DNA from: Botrytis cinerea B05.10
Taxonomy: Eukaryota > Ascomycota > Leotiomycetes > Helotiales > Sclerotiniaceae
DNA: 64,000 nucleotides
Reading direction: 5' to 3'
NCBI RefSeq assembly: GCF_000143535.2
Contig: NC_037320.1
Coordinates: forward strand, 2,232,001-2,296,000
Shown here: in pieces, positions 12,579-23,871 of the stretch
Position numbering within the stretch: position 1 is the stretch's first letter
Layout of the letters: each line of letters starts with the position of its first letter
Notes under the pieces: model-generated
Databases searched by the model: none
Told to the model about the DNA's origin: nothing
The model's input: only the letters and a program-made list of their open reading frames with translations
Position numbers and translations under genes: made by a program

Positions 12579-15246
12579 TTAAAAATCATCGTCATCAGCA
12601 AAATCCCACTTCCTCGGTGCCAGTTTTCTAATTCTCTTCGTCGGACTTCCTGGAGCTACATCTCTCTTCTTAATCCTTAATCTTGCACTTGCACTTCTGG
12701 CGACTCCAACCTCGTCATCCTCAACCTTCAATCTCGCCATACTATCCCGCAATTCCAGTCCCTCATCCCCAGGGGCGTCATCTGGAATTGGGGATGCTGA
12801 TTTATCCATAGCATGTATTCGGCTCTCCTTCAGGATTCTATGTGAAGGTTTTCGAGGCTTTGTCGGACTCCTGCTATTCAACTCTCTCTTCAATCTCTCA
12901 ATTTCCCTCAACAACTTTGCGTTTTCCATTTCGAGTCCGAGCGTTGGGTCGCCGTCGTGATTTTCTTTATTCTCATCTCCAGCAATCCCAGCAATCCCAG
13001 CAATGCCTGCACCTAAACCTCGAACCACAACTTCCACCTTTCTATCCCTCCATTGTTCTTCCCTCTCTCCGTGCTCCTCTAATCTTATCATCCACTTTCT
13101 ACCTTCTTCTTGAATCCTCCTTTCCATTTCCTCGTAGCATTCTTCTCGAATTTCCATTTCTAATTCCAACATTCTGTCTTCCATACTTTGAAGATGTGCT
13201 TCACTTTCCATTCTCAATCTTGTCTCGCGCTCTAATTCGCCGCGTAAACCATCGATTTCCTCAGACATACGTGCAATTTCTAATGCCGCGATTTCCATAG
13301 TTTCCCGTTCGGTGTCGGTAGGTGTCTGATGTGGACCATCGCGGTATCGAGAGAAAGTAGGAGAAGTAGGGCTGGTATAACTTGGATGTCTATCAGACGA
13401 TTGAGATGATCCGAGAATAGTGGCCGTGATTGATGGAATTCTTGGAACAGTGATCTCTCTTGCCAGAGCCGAGTACCGTAAGATTTGCGAAGTTGCATTA
13501 AAATCTCCCAATGGATCAGCCGTAACGATCATGATTGCTTTTTGAGAATTTCGATGATGTTGGGTGGCTGTAGAAGGTTTTGCGCCATGAGATGGGAACG
13601 AGTTTGAGAAAAGAAGTTCGGTAAGTTTGCATTGGCGAAATGGGACAAGATTCGGCTGTTTGTTTTGGTCAAATCTTGAAGTTTTAGATAAAAATAAAGA
13701 GTGAGTTCAACGTACCTTTGTATAATTCTCCAAATCCGATTGCATCTGCAAACATTGTCCTAGATACATCAAACTCTCATTGATCTTTCCGGCCTCAGCT
13801 AATGTAGTACCAGCGGTTTTGGCATCTCTAGCTCTTTCACTCCCAGCCAAATCTACAATTGTAAGTGAACTTCCGCCCCAAGCGCCTGGCGTTCTTGATC
13901 TTCTCCTCTTCTTTACCTCGATGCAGAAAAAGCCATGAGACCTAGATGATGTACTATTAGAATTAGTCCCCGCAACTCTTCTCTCATTGAGACCAGCTTC
14001 CAAAACCATGAGAGCATCTTTCATGCTACCACAAATAATTTTTCTTAGTCCAGCAACCACTTTTCGTTCCGGTGATTGCTCCGTAGGTTTAAATAGTAGT
14101 GGCCGTCTTCTAGATTCCTTTGTAGATTTGTTTAGTGTCGCTGGCGTCAGAAGATCGAATATCCTATCATTATAAACTTCATACATCGAGATGAGAATGG
14201 CATATTCCGCATGATGATCGATATCGACCGTAATTCCTGTAATATCCGGACTGCTTGGCAAAACCGATGGTCTTGTAGGTATCGCTCGTCTCGGAGGTTG
14301 GTAAGAATCGCCCTTTTGAGGAGTTTTAGCACTAATCATTTTTCTGGCTGCTGTTGCAGTAGCTTGCATGAATGAAGGAATAAAGGAAGTCATCGATACT
14401 GTCGATTCTCCTGGAATTGGCACTGGCGCACATCCTGGTGTTTTACTATCATCATCCTGGTTGACTACGATCCTGATGCTCTTAGGACTTCCTGTTGCCT
14501 TGAATGGGGGCAGATATGGATATAGTTTGGTTGGACTTGGGTGGTAGGGAAAGGGCACGCGTACCACCTGGGGTGTTGGGGCTCTCGAGCTTCCTCGAGA
14601 TGAAGCTGGGTCGAAGTAATATGTATCTAAAAACATCTGCGCCGACATAACTTGGGCTTCTGATGGATCTGATGTTGCAATTGAACCATGTAATCCGGGG
14701 TGTGAATTGACGTCGAGAATATTGTTGTCAATGGAACGAAACAGTAAATCGAGGGCAAGTTGTGTGAGACCGCGTTGGGTTCGAGAACCAAGAATTGTAT
14801 GACTCTGCGATAGACGCATTAGCAAATACTCAATCTGTGCATGATCAAACCAATATATCAACCTTTCCAGAGCCAGTGACTCCCAATGTAGCAAGTAATG
14901 CATCTCTACCCTCTCCACCATTTGGACCCAATACACCTTCTACCAAAGGCAGCACGCCCGTTCCATGAAATACATCCAGCTGTGAACTTTCTTCTTCAAA
15001 GACCCGTGTGAAGGCAAATTTCTCCACTGCCCTGCGTCTATTATCATTTGGTGGATTCAATGTAATGTGGGTCGGATATGCCGTTTCATCTTCAAGTTCT
15101 TCTTCAGCGGGCTCTTCAACTGTAAGAAAGCGCTCTGGTATTGGTAACGCCGGGTACAATTGTTGAGTTGATATTGGAGGAGGTCTTAACCGTAAATATA
15201 CTTCGAATAATGAAGATATCGAATCTATTGGAGTCGGCGATTCCAT
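12579..15246 (-). CDS. Kinesin motor protein (possibly kinesin-6-like)
   Basis: Three exons (14863-15246, 13716-14804, 12579-13655) encode 849 residues. The N-terminal motor head contains a P-loop GVTGSGKS around residues 121-129, split by intron 1 exactly after the Lys. It is followed by SHTILG, a YEVYNDRIFDLL strand, the switch I NSNSTSSRSH, the switch II DLAGSE near residue 445, and PFRQCKLTELL in exon 3. All are diagnostic for kinesins that walk on microtubules using ATP. Between SHTILG and YEVYND lies an insertion of roughly 200 Pro/Ser-rich residues, far longer than in ordinary kinesins and reminiscent of the enlarged heads of kinesin-6 (Klp9/MKLP). After the head come a coiled coil with many Glu/Arg heptads and a basic, disordered tail ending in acidic residues. 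Family is certain; the subfamily is inference. Confidence 0.93.
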
Positions 15247-15528
15247 GATTGGGAGAATTTGGAAAAGTGTTGTTTCTTTCGCTGATCAACGGAAGGAGGT
15301 TTACAAAGTCGCGGGAAGATTATTTGATGTGCTAGGTAATGGTAAATCTGGGGTAAAATGTTGTCAGGGTAACCGAAAATAAGCAATGTGGAATTTCCCG
15401 GCATTGTTACCCCTGACACTGCCTTTGCTTTGCACCCATGCATATGCGAGCGAGTGACTGATGAAGCTTTATCAAATCAAGTGCTACTTGCGTTTTACAT
15501 TCTTATGAGTATCCCATCATTGTGCCTC

Positions 15529-15568
15529 CCTCCACGGCAGTAGCACCCAGAGGGCTAGCGGAGCGTCA
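15529..15568 (+). repeat. Copy A of a dispersed GC-rich ~40-bp motif
   Basis: It begins CCTCCACGGCAG and ends AGCGTCA. About 31 of 40 positions align with a second copy at 30607-30645. Both copies are intergenic and clearly more GC-rich than their surroundings. Possibly a fragment of a repetitive element. Confidence 0.6.
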
Positions 15569-15981
15569 TTCATTTTTGTGGGTAGACAATCTGCGTAGAT
15601 CGTATCAGTTCAAGAAGCATAAAATCACCACCAAATTCATGTATCCTCGAACACCAGAACAAGTTTAATGCTTACATGTTACAACACTCTCTCTTTATTT
15701 GCATACCTACTACAGTTATCTTGTCTCCCCCATAACTTCAAAATCATCCTTCTTCCCTCCCTCTCCTTTCTCGGCCCAGCCCAGTCCAATTCCAACACCC
15801 CCTACAATCCTATCAAGAAGTTCAAATTTAATATACAGTAGTACTAACGCAAAAAAATATCTTTCTAAAGTCCCTCCATATTTGTATATGCCCCCATATA
15901 AATGCTACCTCATAATCATCGTAATAAAACGCAAAGAAAAGGGGCCCAGGTTCCAAATTCTCTTTTTCCCACACACAAATG

Positions 15982-16013
<32 letters not shown>
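15982..16013 (+). repeat. A32 homopolymer tract
   Basis: Thirty-two uninterrupted A residues lie about 115 bases beyond the stop codon of the minus-strand Rab-GAP gene. On the coding strand this is a T tract. It may be a retroposition relic or simple slippage; the exact length is prone to sequencing error. Confidence 0.9.
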
Positions 16014-16015
<2 letters not shown>

Positions 16016-16125
16016 AAAGCCAAGGACGCCTCAAAAATCTCACAATCCCACCAAACACCAGATGTTAGGTATACATTCCCCAATTACTCCCTAGGACATA
16101 CGCCCGTCACAGTAAATACTGTCTC

Positions 16126-18741
16126 TTAATTCTCTGCACTCTTAGTTTTCTTCTTGGAGAAGAAGGTTCCGCCTCTCTTGGGTAGTACTTCCCCATTCGC
16201 AATTGCCCTTTCTTCCGCGTAGCCTTTCCTGCGTTCTGCTCTTCGTGCCTCAATGGTCTCCTGGCTAATATGTCCAAAACCATTTCTTCGCCGGAAGCAT
16301 GCGTCCATAAGCCCATTGGCATCGACAAGTCTTCGGGGAATAGTTTGTACGACTTGGAAAATTTCCATTGGATCGGACACGGCCCTGATTTCCTGTTCTC
16401 CTACTTTGAATATTGCTAAAGCGATACGGAAAAGAGTCTTTGATCCTTCAAAGAAAAAGCTGTCCCAGACGCGAAGTGTAGTTTCAATCGGAAGAGTGCC
16501 AATAAAGCATGACATGAACCAAGCCGTGGTACACAATGTAATGGGAGGAAGACGCATGGAAAGCCTGCCATCTCCTGCCGTACCGTCAAGTTCTCCTCCA
16601 ATCTTAGCCCAAATAGCCGGCATTGATTCTTTGATACTTGTCATCAAGACTCCTAAATCCACATTTGCGCCTTCTAGATTAACCTCGTGAGTTCCTGGCA
16701 AATAAACTCTCGTGATAATGTTCAACATCCAAAAGCTCTTCTCTTCATCCATAAACAGCAACAACAAACCCGCCAAAAAGTTCAGACTTTGGCAATACCC
16801 TATCTTTGGGTTATAGATACTGAAAGCTTGCAATACCCTCCGCAGTGACTTCAACATTGGGGTCTCCGGCTCCTTTATACTTGGCTGACTAGTCCGTTTT
16901 TCTGAAACAGGAGGGGGATCCGGCTTGAATTTGATATTATCCGGGAACGTGCGATTGAGATCCCGCTCAATGATTTCGTCGTCCGTCTCATTAACCGCCC
17001 CTGCAGCTGCTTGCTTTACCAAGCTATCATACACCCCATAGTGCTTAGCGACCATAGCCGGACCACCTGCATACCAAAACCAAGCTTCGCCGCGCCAATC
17101 AGGCGGTATTCCTTTGCGGACGAAACGTTTGACTTTTGCCGATTTTGGTGGAAATCGAATTGGCTTGTCGGTAATCAGACTGTGGTCCTTGAGTAACAAC
17201 ACCCATTTCTTTCTCCTTCGCTCGACGTATTCATTATATGGCCCACTCCAAGCTTCATATTCTTCCAACGAAACGTATTGTGTCTTTTTCTTGAATCCAT
17301 ACCTGTCTCTAGCTGGGTCTGATGTATTTGTTGTTGGTGGAGGTGGCACTACTGCGTGCGGTTCGATGTATTCGTCCCGAATTTCATGAGACGCTCCAGC
17401 ACCATCAAATTCTTTCGACCCCGAAAAATCACTAGAAGTAAGATTTGGGGTGAATGCCGCACTTTGTGCCTCGAAAGCTTTGCCGTGGAATATCTCCGTA
17501 GAACCTCTAACTGAATATTGCGAATCCTCGAGAGTTGGAGGGGCAAGAGAATCGTCCATTGCCTCTTCCAACTTCGATTGCCTTCCCTCCGAATCCGGGG
17601 TCATTGGTCGAAACTCGTCGTCTTCATCAAAGAACTCTTGTCGATATACAGATCTGGGCTTAATTTCTGCACCAATTTCCAGGAGCTTGTCCTCCAAATC
17701 ATTATCTTCGACTCCCGAGTCCAGAAAGCCACCTTCATACATGCCAATTGCATCATCCACACTCATTCCCTCGTCTTTACCCCCAAAGAAAGAAGTGTGT
17801 GAACTACTTTTCGTCAATACACTGCTTCTCTCTGTCCCACTTGTTCCAAAATAACTCGAGTTTGTAGTCAAAGCAGATCTGAAGCTTGCTCGGACTTCCT
17901 CATCATCAAAGTTTGTTGGTCGAATCGGGGGGTCTCGTCGATATATGGATGAGTTATTACTGTCTGGTCTATTGATTCCTGTTCTTGGCCTAAAATTTGC
18001 TTGTGGGATATTGCGCTGTCTCGCATTATTTAGATCTACAGTATGATAGTCCGGAATTGACGCAGAAGGTCGCAGGCTAGGCGCGGGTGCGGGTGCAGGC
18101 GGAGGTAATTGTTGGCCTGATTGTGAAGAAGAAGATGAAAATCCCCGATCTCTTGTACTGAAAACTGATCCATTGTTTATTGCTTCCTCATCTTGTGATG
18201 GTTCTACATGAAATGTCGAGGCATGAATCAGAGGGCTAGGAGACTCATTTCGTCTCCGCAGACTGGCCTGTCGTGGTCTAGAGAAATTGTCTACTACCTT
18301 TTCCGGGGTACGTCTGCCAGTAGAAGAATGCGATCGAACGTTACTAAGTTGTCTCAAACGTGAAGCCTCTGAAGGTTTTCGTCGAAGCTTCTGTTGTGGA
18401 GCAGTTAAAGATCGGGGGGATTCATTAGGTGCTGAATGATGCGATGTTGAGGGTCTTTGATGCGGAATAGGAGGATTTTGAGCGAGGGGGTTAATGGGCA
18501 AATAATGTTCTCGAGTGGATGGTGTTGGTGACTTGGGTGGAAATGGAAAAGGGCGATTTCCCGACCTAGAAGTATTAACAGATAGCTCGGACGCTTTGGA
18601 TGAAGTCCGAGGTCTTGTCGGATACAGGTTGAACTTCTGGCTTCGCTGTTGTCTGATCTGCATATGCGGACTCCTGCTATCCATGTTGTTGGAAATGGGA
18701 GAAGACGTTTCAACGCCATAATATCCATTTCCCATATTCAT
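16126..18741 (-). CDS. TBC-domain Rab GTPase-activating protein
   Basis: One long exon encodes 871 residues starting at the ATG at 18741; the frame stays open a few codons upstream but only to a TTG. The first ~440 residues are Ser/Pro/Arg-rich and disordered. Then comes VKRFVRKGIPPDWRGEAWFWYAG, the entry to the TBC domain. The catalytic arginine finger is Arg597 in IERDLNRTFPDN, and the glutamine finger is Gln651 in YCQSLNFLAG, so both residues that accelerate GTP hydrolysis are present. The domain ends near a WDSFFFEG motif, as expected. The protein should switch off a Rab GTPase in membrane traffic; which Rab cannot be told. It is similar in layout to fungal Gyp-type GAPs with long N-terminal extensions. 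An extra upstream exon cannot be excluded (a CTAG acceptor-like site sits just before the start). Confidence 0.92.
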   Translation of the reverse strand: MNMGNGYYGVETSSPISNNMDSRSPHMQIRQQRSQKFNLYPTRPRTSSKASELSVNTSRSGNRPFPFPPKSPTPSTREHYLPINPLAQNPPIPHQRPSTSHHSAPNESPRSLTAPQQKLRRKPSEASRLRQLSNVRSHSSTGRRTPEKVVDNFSRPRQASLRRRNESPSPLIHASTFHVEPSQDEEAINNGSVFSTRDRGFSSSSSQSGQQLPPPAPAPAPSLRPSASIPDYHTVDLNNARQRNIPQANFRPRTGINRPDSNNSSIYRRDPPIRPTNFDDEEVRASFRSALTTNSSYFGTSGTERSSVLTKSSSHTSFFGGKDEGMSVDDAIGMYEGGFLDSGVEDNDLEDKLLEIGAEIKPRSVYRQEFFDEDDEFRPMTPDSEGRQSKLEEAMDDSLAPPTLEDSQYSVRGSTEIFHGKAFEAQSAAFTPNLTSSDFSGSKEFDGAGASHEIRDEYIEPHAVVPPPPTTNTSDPARDRYGFKKKTQYVSLEEYEAWSGPYNEYVERRRKKWVLLLKDHSLITDKPIRFPPKSAKVKRFVRKGIPPDWRGEAWFWYAGGPAMVAKHYGVYDSLVKQAAAGAVNETDDEIIERDLNRTFPDNIKFKPDPPPVSEKRTSQPSIKEPETPMLKSLRRVLQAFSIYNPKIGYCQSLNFLAGLLLLFMDEEKSFWMLNIITRVYLPGTHEVNLEGANVDLGVLMTSIKESMPAIWAKIGGELDGTAGDGRLSMRLPPITLCTTAWFMSCFIGTLPIETTLRVWDSFFFEGSKTLFRIALAIFKVGEQEIRAVSDPMEIFQVVQTIPRRLVDANGLMDACFRRRNGFGHISQETIEARRAERRKGYAEERAIANGEVLPKRGGTFFSKKKTKSAEN

Positions 18742-20115
18742 CGTCAAGGCCAAACTAGAAAAGCCCTTGTCGCGACTATTCCATTTACACCTTTAAGCTC
18801 TCCCCATGTATATCAAGTAGCAATCGCACCACCTCGCCCCTGGTCTTTTGACCCCGATCTTATTCGGAAGGACCCTGTAGTAAGTGAAATCGTCAACATC
18901 AAAGCAAGAAGATTCTTTCGTCCGAGACTACTTTTCTTTCTCTCTATCGAAGAAAGAGGCTGGTCTTGCAGGTAGTACAATTATGTTGTGGAATGGTGAA
19001 TGGTAATTGTCGGGGCAGGCATTCGGTGAAGTTGTTCCTTCGAGTATCGAGCGAGGTATTGGGGGCACCAGTACTCCGTATATTCTCCAATCCTCAATTT
19101 CCAAGGAACATCCAATTATGCCGTGTTGTTCCAAATGTCCCAGTATCGTGTACTCGCAATTCAATTTGTGTCTCCAATGTTTCAAATCTTGGAGAGGATT
19201 TTGGTTAACGAGAGTATGAAGTAAGTGTGAGAATAGAGAGTAGAGAGTCGAGTATCAAGTGATTCAAGTGAAGTGAAGGACAGGAATAGAAAGAATTATG
19301 CAGGAAAGTGGATATGATTAGGGATTAACCAGCAATGAATTAATGAGTGAACGAATGAACCGATCAATTAATTAATCAACTTAATTATTGGCGTGAGGGA
19401 GGAATTGAATTTATGAAGGTATGGAATGGAGATGAATCGAATGTCGGAAGACGGAGAGCAGTGCAGTGCAGGGCAGTGCGAAGTATGGAAGTATGGAAGT
19501 ATCAAATGTATCTCCCGTCGAAGTGTGTGTGTAGTAGCAACCGCAACCGCAACCGCAATAGGATTTGCCTGCTTGCACTTTGTTCGTATTGGATTCCGAG
19601 CAAAGAGAAGTCTAAAGAGAGAATGAGGCAGTGAATGACTACTCCTGAGTAATGACTGATGGCATTTCGGTATCTTGGTGGACAGGTATGGTATGGTATG
19701 GTATGTACGGAGCTGTTCGGTTGATCCACCCTTTTCCAACTGAAACAGAGGCAAAGACCCAAAATAATGAATGTGTATGAAGTGCTCGCTCCACTAATGA
19801 AACGGAGGGGAGAAGGAGGTTTGATGTTGAAATGGAAGATTGGAGATTGGAGATTGATCGAGTGAATGAGTGCATGAAATATGAATAGGTATGAGTTTGC
19901 AATATGGATGGCCACAGAGAGACAGATACCGAGAAACCTAGGTGCATTAGAGGAAAGGTTCAGAATGCGAAATCTGTGGTTCAATTCATTTTATTTCGTA
20001 GAATGGTCAAAGCAAGTAAATAGCAATAATAGTAATAGTAATAATAATAAATAACGATAATAAGAGTAATAAGCAAAAAACAAAAAAACAAAAAGCGAAA
20101 AGAGAAGAAGAACAA

Positions 20116-20145
20116 AATTCAACAAAATTCAACAAAATTCAAAAA
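20116..20145 (+). repeat. 10-bp tandem repeat, about 3 copies
   Basis: The unit CAACAAAATT is repeated three times and runs into an A-rich stretch. Confidence 0.8.
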
Positions 20146-20224
20146 AAATTGATATTGAAGATTGATAAAGATGCATAGAGCACTGGTCGATATCTGCGTA
20201 GGTAGGTAGAGGGAGGCATGATGC

Positions 20225-20252
20225 ATACATACATACATACATACATACATAC
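20225..20252 (+). repeat. Tetranucleotide microsatellite (ATAC)n
   Basis: About seven uninterrupted ATAC units. Confidence 0.92.
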
Positions 20253-20564
20253 ACCTTCGGATATCTTACTCGTAGTATCTGAAGTATTCATACTCACGTT
20301 CCCATATTTTGTTTTACGTCTTTCAATCGACACTGACGGGATCCTGGCTAATGCGAGTAAAAAGACCAAGGTGTGATAATCATTAGACTTTCGTGACATT
20401 CTTGTTACTCTCTACCTATCTTTGATTACGATTCCCTCGCCCTGTTCCCTGGTATACGGAGTAGGAACTGCCTCTTGCTTTGAACTCTGTGCTGTACTCG
20501 GGATACTCGTAGTTGTATATAAAAACCCGACCTACTTTTTTATACACGTCGTTTCCGTCACTTG

Positions 20565-20610
20565 CATCCACCCATCCACCCATCCACCCATCCACCCATC
20601 CACCCACCCA
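20565..20610 (+). repeat. Octamer minisatellite (CATCCACC)n
   Basis: About five units of CATCCACC, ending in a degenerate CACC run. Open frames on both strands here (His/Pro/Ser or Gly/Trp/Val-rich) are produced by the repeat and are not genes. Confidence 0.92.
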
Positions 20611-21870
20611 GTCCAGTTACCGCCATGTCCAAGAACTAGCAGATAAGTCCCAAGTCAAAGAAACTTTCCCTCAATCCCCTTGACTGCGATTCGTTGAATT
20701 TATTCCGGTCCCGTGAGTCCATCCCCATCTCCCCGTTGTTCTATCATCAATCAATCAATCAACTACTCCGTTCCGACCAGTATCCCCCTCTCGAAGGGTG
20801 AAAGAAAAAAGTAAAATTGATCCTAATCTTAATTTGGGTGTTCGGCTGCATCAATAATCCTGGTTGAGATTCTTTAGCCAAGATTTCTCATGTCTGAGTG
20901 TTAGGGAAGTGGTCCAGTGGAAAAGCTTTAATAAAAAGCTGAGAAGGGAATTCAAGGGAGCAGATGGAGCAAGCGAGATCAGATTGGAAAGTAAATAAGC
21001 AAAATATGTAAGATATATACTACATATGTCATGATTCACAAGGTAGCGGGCTAGTAAGGAAGACTGATGGAAATTATTCTAATTTATCTCTAACAATGTA
21101 TGGAAAATTCAATCAAGATTCTGATGAGGAGGAGACTTGTGAGATGATTTAGATGATATATGCGTACCTAGCTAGTTACACATCTACATACCTACAAACA
21201 AGTATCTCATTCACAGCTACCCACGCAGCTTACTTGATAATAATATCAATTATTGTCATTATATGTGTATCTTCTTCAACTTCAACTTCATCTCCTTTGA
21301 CTTTATCTTCCACAACGCTCAACCCTCGCCTCCCCTTTCCCCTCTAGTTCTTCTACCTTCCCAACGTTTACCCGCCGCCTCGATGCTAGCAGAAGATTCA
21401 GGAGGCATGAGCGTTTAGGTCTTTCCAAATCCGTCAATAATTCTTGTCATTATTCCGAGAGGGTGGAGTTAGCATTGTGACGAGAGAAAAAGTAAGAGAT
21501 CAATCTGGAAAAAGGGCAAAGATGGCGAAAGAGAAATAAAAAGGATGGGCTGTTGAGACTCAAAATTGTACGTTTGAAGATGATTCATCCGTTTCGAATT
21601 CAGCTCAGTCAAATCATGCAACATCTTCCCCGGAAAAGCAATGTATATTTATCTCCCGATTTTTGGGCTATCTGATACTGTAAAAGTAATTTCTTCTATG
21701 CACCCTTAAACGCCGATGCCAATCATCTCGCTGCTGAAAATCGCTGTCATTCATCGTCATATGTCTTTGACTTCTTCTCATATCGTTTCCCTTTCGGGAT
21801 CGTGCAACCTCCATTCTTTCCTTCATAAAGCGCCGATTTGCTACCCCTAATTCACACTTCCGCCCAATCT

Positions 21871-22455
21871 TCATTTCTTCATGGCGTATTTCTTTGTGTT
21901 TTCCTTCGCTTCGTTTGCAAACCCATCCGCGTCATTCTTCAATTTATCGGCAATCGTATTTTCTAAAGGGTCATCTGGGTTTGGAGTGATTAAAAGATTC
22001 CTGATCGCCCCAAGAATAGCTGTGATCTTTCCACTAGGCTTCCATTTGTCTTGCTTCAACTCATCCACGCAAATGGATCCTTTTTCATCAAAGGTAATGT
22101 TGGGATGATAAATGCGAGTTACGAAGTTGACCACGGGAGGTTTGAATGGGTAGTCTTTGGGTAGGACGACGTTGAGAACAAATAAACCACCCTGGCGTGC
22201 CAAGTGTTAGTGAGGAGTTGAACGAGAAGCTGGGTAGATAGAAAACATACGGCATATGGTGTTTCTGCAGGACCTTCCATCTCGACTTTCCATTGATGCA
22301 AATCTTCCTCCTTCACTAAGGATGTGCTGATGCCTGGGATGGGGTTATCGGTCACTTCCTTGAACTCCTGGCATTCATCTTGTTAGATCGTACTCTGCTT
22401 CAATTGGGATTCAAGAGTAAGAGTTGCGAACCTTGGCGATACGTCGTGCTGCCAT
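21871..22455 (-). CDS. Ubiquitin-conjugating enzyme E2 (Ubc4/5-like class I)
   Basis: Three exons (22432-22455, 22251-22367, 21871-22191) encode 153 residues, essentially only the UBC core. The first exon has just eight codons (start MAARRIAK). The canonical E2 features are present in order: ETPYAGGLF, YPFKPP, the HPN triad at residues 76-78, and the active-site cysteine Cys88 in GSICVDELK ten residues later. NPDDPLE follows, as in Ubc4/Ubc5. The enzyme accepts ubiquitin (or a ubiquitin-like protein) from an E1 and passes it to substrates with an E3, in cytosol or nucleus. The D-E-L-K-Q-D-K-W segment after the Cys differs from the very conserved Ubc4 version, so this is likely a paralogue and not the Ubc4 orthologue. 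Confidence 0.93.
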
Positions 22456-23283
22456 CTTGACGGTTGATAGCTTCGAAAGTAGCTACAAATTATGGTGGGG
22501 TAGGTATGTTGATATGAGGGGAGGGAGTTCGAGAATTGAAATGGAAGTCGAGGTCCTGTTTACTTTGTTATTATAATGGGAATAAGTTCAGTATCTGAGG
22601 CTTCTCACTTACAAAAAACAAAGGAGGTATCGATCTCTGTAACTTATGAAGAAGTGCAAAAAAAGCTCTGCTATAAGATTATTTATTTCGTTTTGTTCTT
22701 GAGTGTTTGATGTGAGGTGAGTGAGTGAGAGTACTGCATAGAAAGCTATCATCAACCAACCACACCAGATTCACTCAAGGTTCACGTCAGAGCTCGAAGA
22801 TAATCGGCATTTCCATCCCTGTCGTTCCGAGGAAAGAAAGTGCAAGGCTGAATATTTTACCGGAAGGCTACTTTTACGGCATTATCATTGTGTTGATGAT
22901 TAACTTATAAGTTGTTGGGTTCGAACAGTTTTGTATTGCATGGTATTGTTTTGTATTGTACAAATCTCGGTGAAAGTTAGCAGCCAAGAATTGCCTTTGA
23001 CAAGGTACCTAGGTAAAAGTCTCCATATCTTTGTCTTTATCCATTCTTTAAATCCTACCCGATGGAACTTGGTAGATGTAAACCAGAGTCCACAGAGTAG
23101 GGAACTTCAACGTTCTCCAGATCTCGCACATTTCATCTCACGAGCCCAGCTTCATATCTATCACTTCACGATCTTGACAGCAAAACATCTTCACAAGTAC
23201 ATGTGCGTCGGCTCTTTCAGATCATGTAAATCTGGGGTATCCTCTTTCTCTTAATGCCCTCCTAAATCCAGCTATTCCCTTGG
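22456..23283. other. Spacer between E2 and signal peptidase genes
   Basis: Promoter side of the E2 gene and 3' flank of the Sec11 gene. No further gene seen. Confidence 0.55.
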
Positions 23284-23871
23284 TTATTCTCTCTGCAGAA
23301 CCACAACCAAACCCATCATTCCCAACATAACAGTCTTAAGCCAAGGATGCTCACTGAGTAAGATAGTAACATATCCCACAAATGGTATATATCCCACTAC
23401 ACTGCCGATGATATCTTCCCTCTCAATATAATCTTGTCCACGCGCATATAGTTCTGTATCATCTGCCACATTGTTGTCTCCCTTTGTCAATAACTTTGCC
23501 TTGGGCCTGTGGTCACGAATATCAGCATGAAAGTCCGTAATATCTCCACCGCGCCAGTGAAACAGAGACACTCACCCTGCACCAAACTTTCTAACCAATC
23601 GATGCACAATAGGGATATCCTTTCCCTTGACATTGTAAACCACAATTTCCCCAACCTTTGTCTCTTCCAGTAAATTCCTATTCCATAAAAACAAGAGATC
23701 TCCACGCTGGAATGCAGGTTCCATGGAGCCAGACAAAACGACAACAATTGGCGACGGAGAATCCGACGCTACTGAGAGACCTTTCCACATCATGAACGCC
23801 GTGGAAAGAATGAGGGCGAAATTCAGCACTTGAGCCGCTGCCTGGCGGGGATTCTGGAGAGAGGAAAGCAT
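23284..23871 (-). CDS. SEC11: Signal peptidase complex catalytic subunit Sec11
   Basis: Two exons (23576-23871 and 23284-23506) encode 172 residues, close to the known size of fungal Sec11. The intron is 69 nt with GTGAGT and ACAG signals. The N-terminus holds one membrane anchor ([19 protein letters not shown]). It is followed by the catalytic serine Ser49 in [18 protein letters not shown], the catalytic His90 in IVHRLV (eukaryotic signal peptidases use His in place of the bacterial Lys), and the KLLTKGDNN box with the Asp residues. A C-terminal hydrophobic segment ([16 protein letters not shown]) ends the protein. It cleaves signal peptides from secretory proteins in the ER membrane. The ATG at 23871 is preferred because it starts the conserved [10 protein letters not shown]. 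Confidence 0.96.

Larger units (their letters stand above)
15247..16125. other. Spacer between kinesin and Rab-GAP genes
   Basis: This is the 5' flank of the kinesin gene and the 3' flank of the Rab-GAP gene. It contains a GC-rich dispersed motif (15529-15568) and a long A tract (15982-16013), both listed separately. No gene is seen. Confidence 0.6.
18742..21870. other. 3.1-kb microsatellite-rich spacer
   Basis: Upstream flank of the Rab-GAP gene and 3' flank of the E2 gene. No gene is supported. The stretch holds several simple repeats: hexamers CAACCG near 19541, pentamers GGTAT near 19688, AAT-type triplets near 20028, decamers CAACAAAATT near 20117, tetramers at 20225-20252 and octamers at 20565-20610. 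Open frames here mostly read through these repeats. Confidence 0.6.

Noticed and set aside
15699..16094. 131-codon plus-strand frame
   Set aside because: Kept open by the A32 tract (poly-Lys) and pyrimidine-rich DNA; no motif.
20225..20252. Regular repeats considered as a CRISPR array
   Set aside because: They are contiguous microsatellites without spacers, in a eukaryotic genome.
20416..20646. Opposed Gly/Trp-rich and His/Pro-rich frames
   Set aside because: Both read through the octamer minisatellite and result from the repeat.
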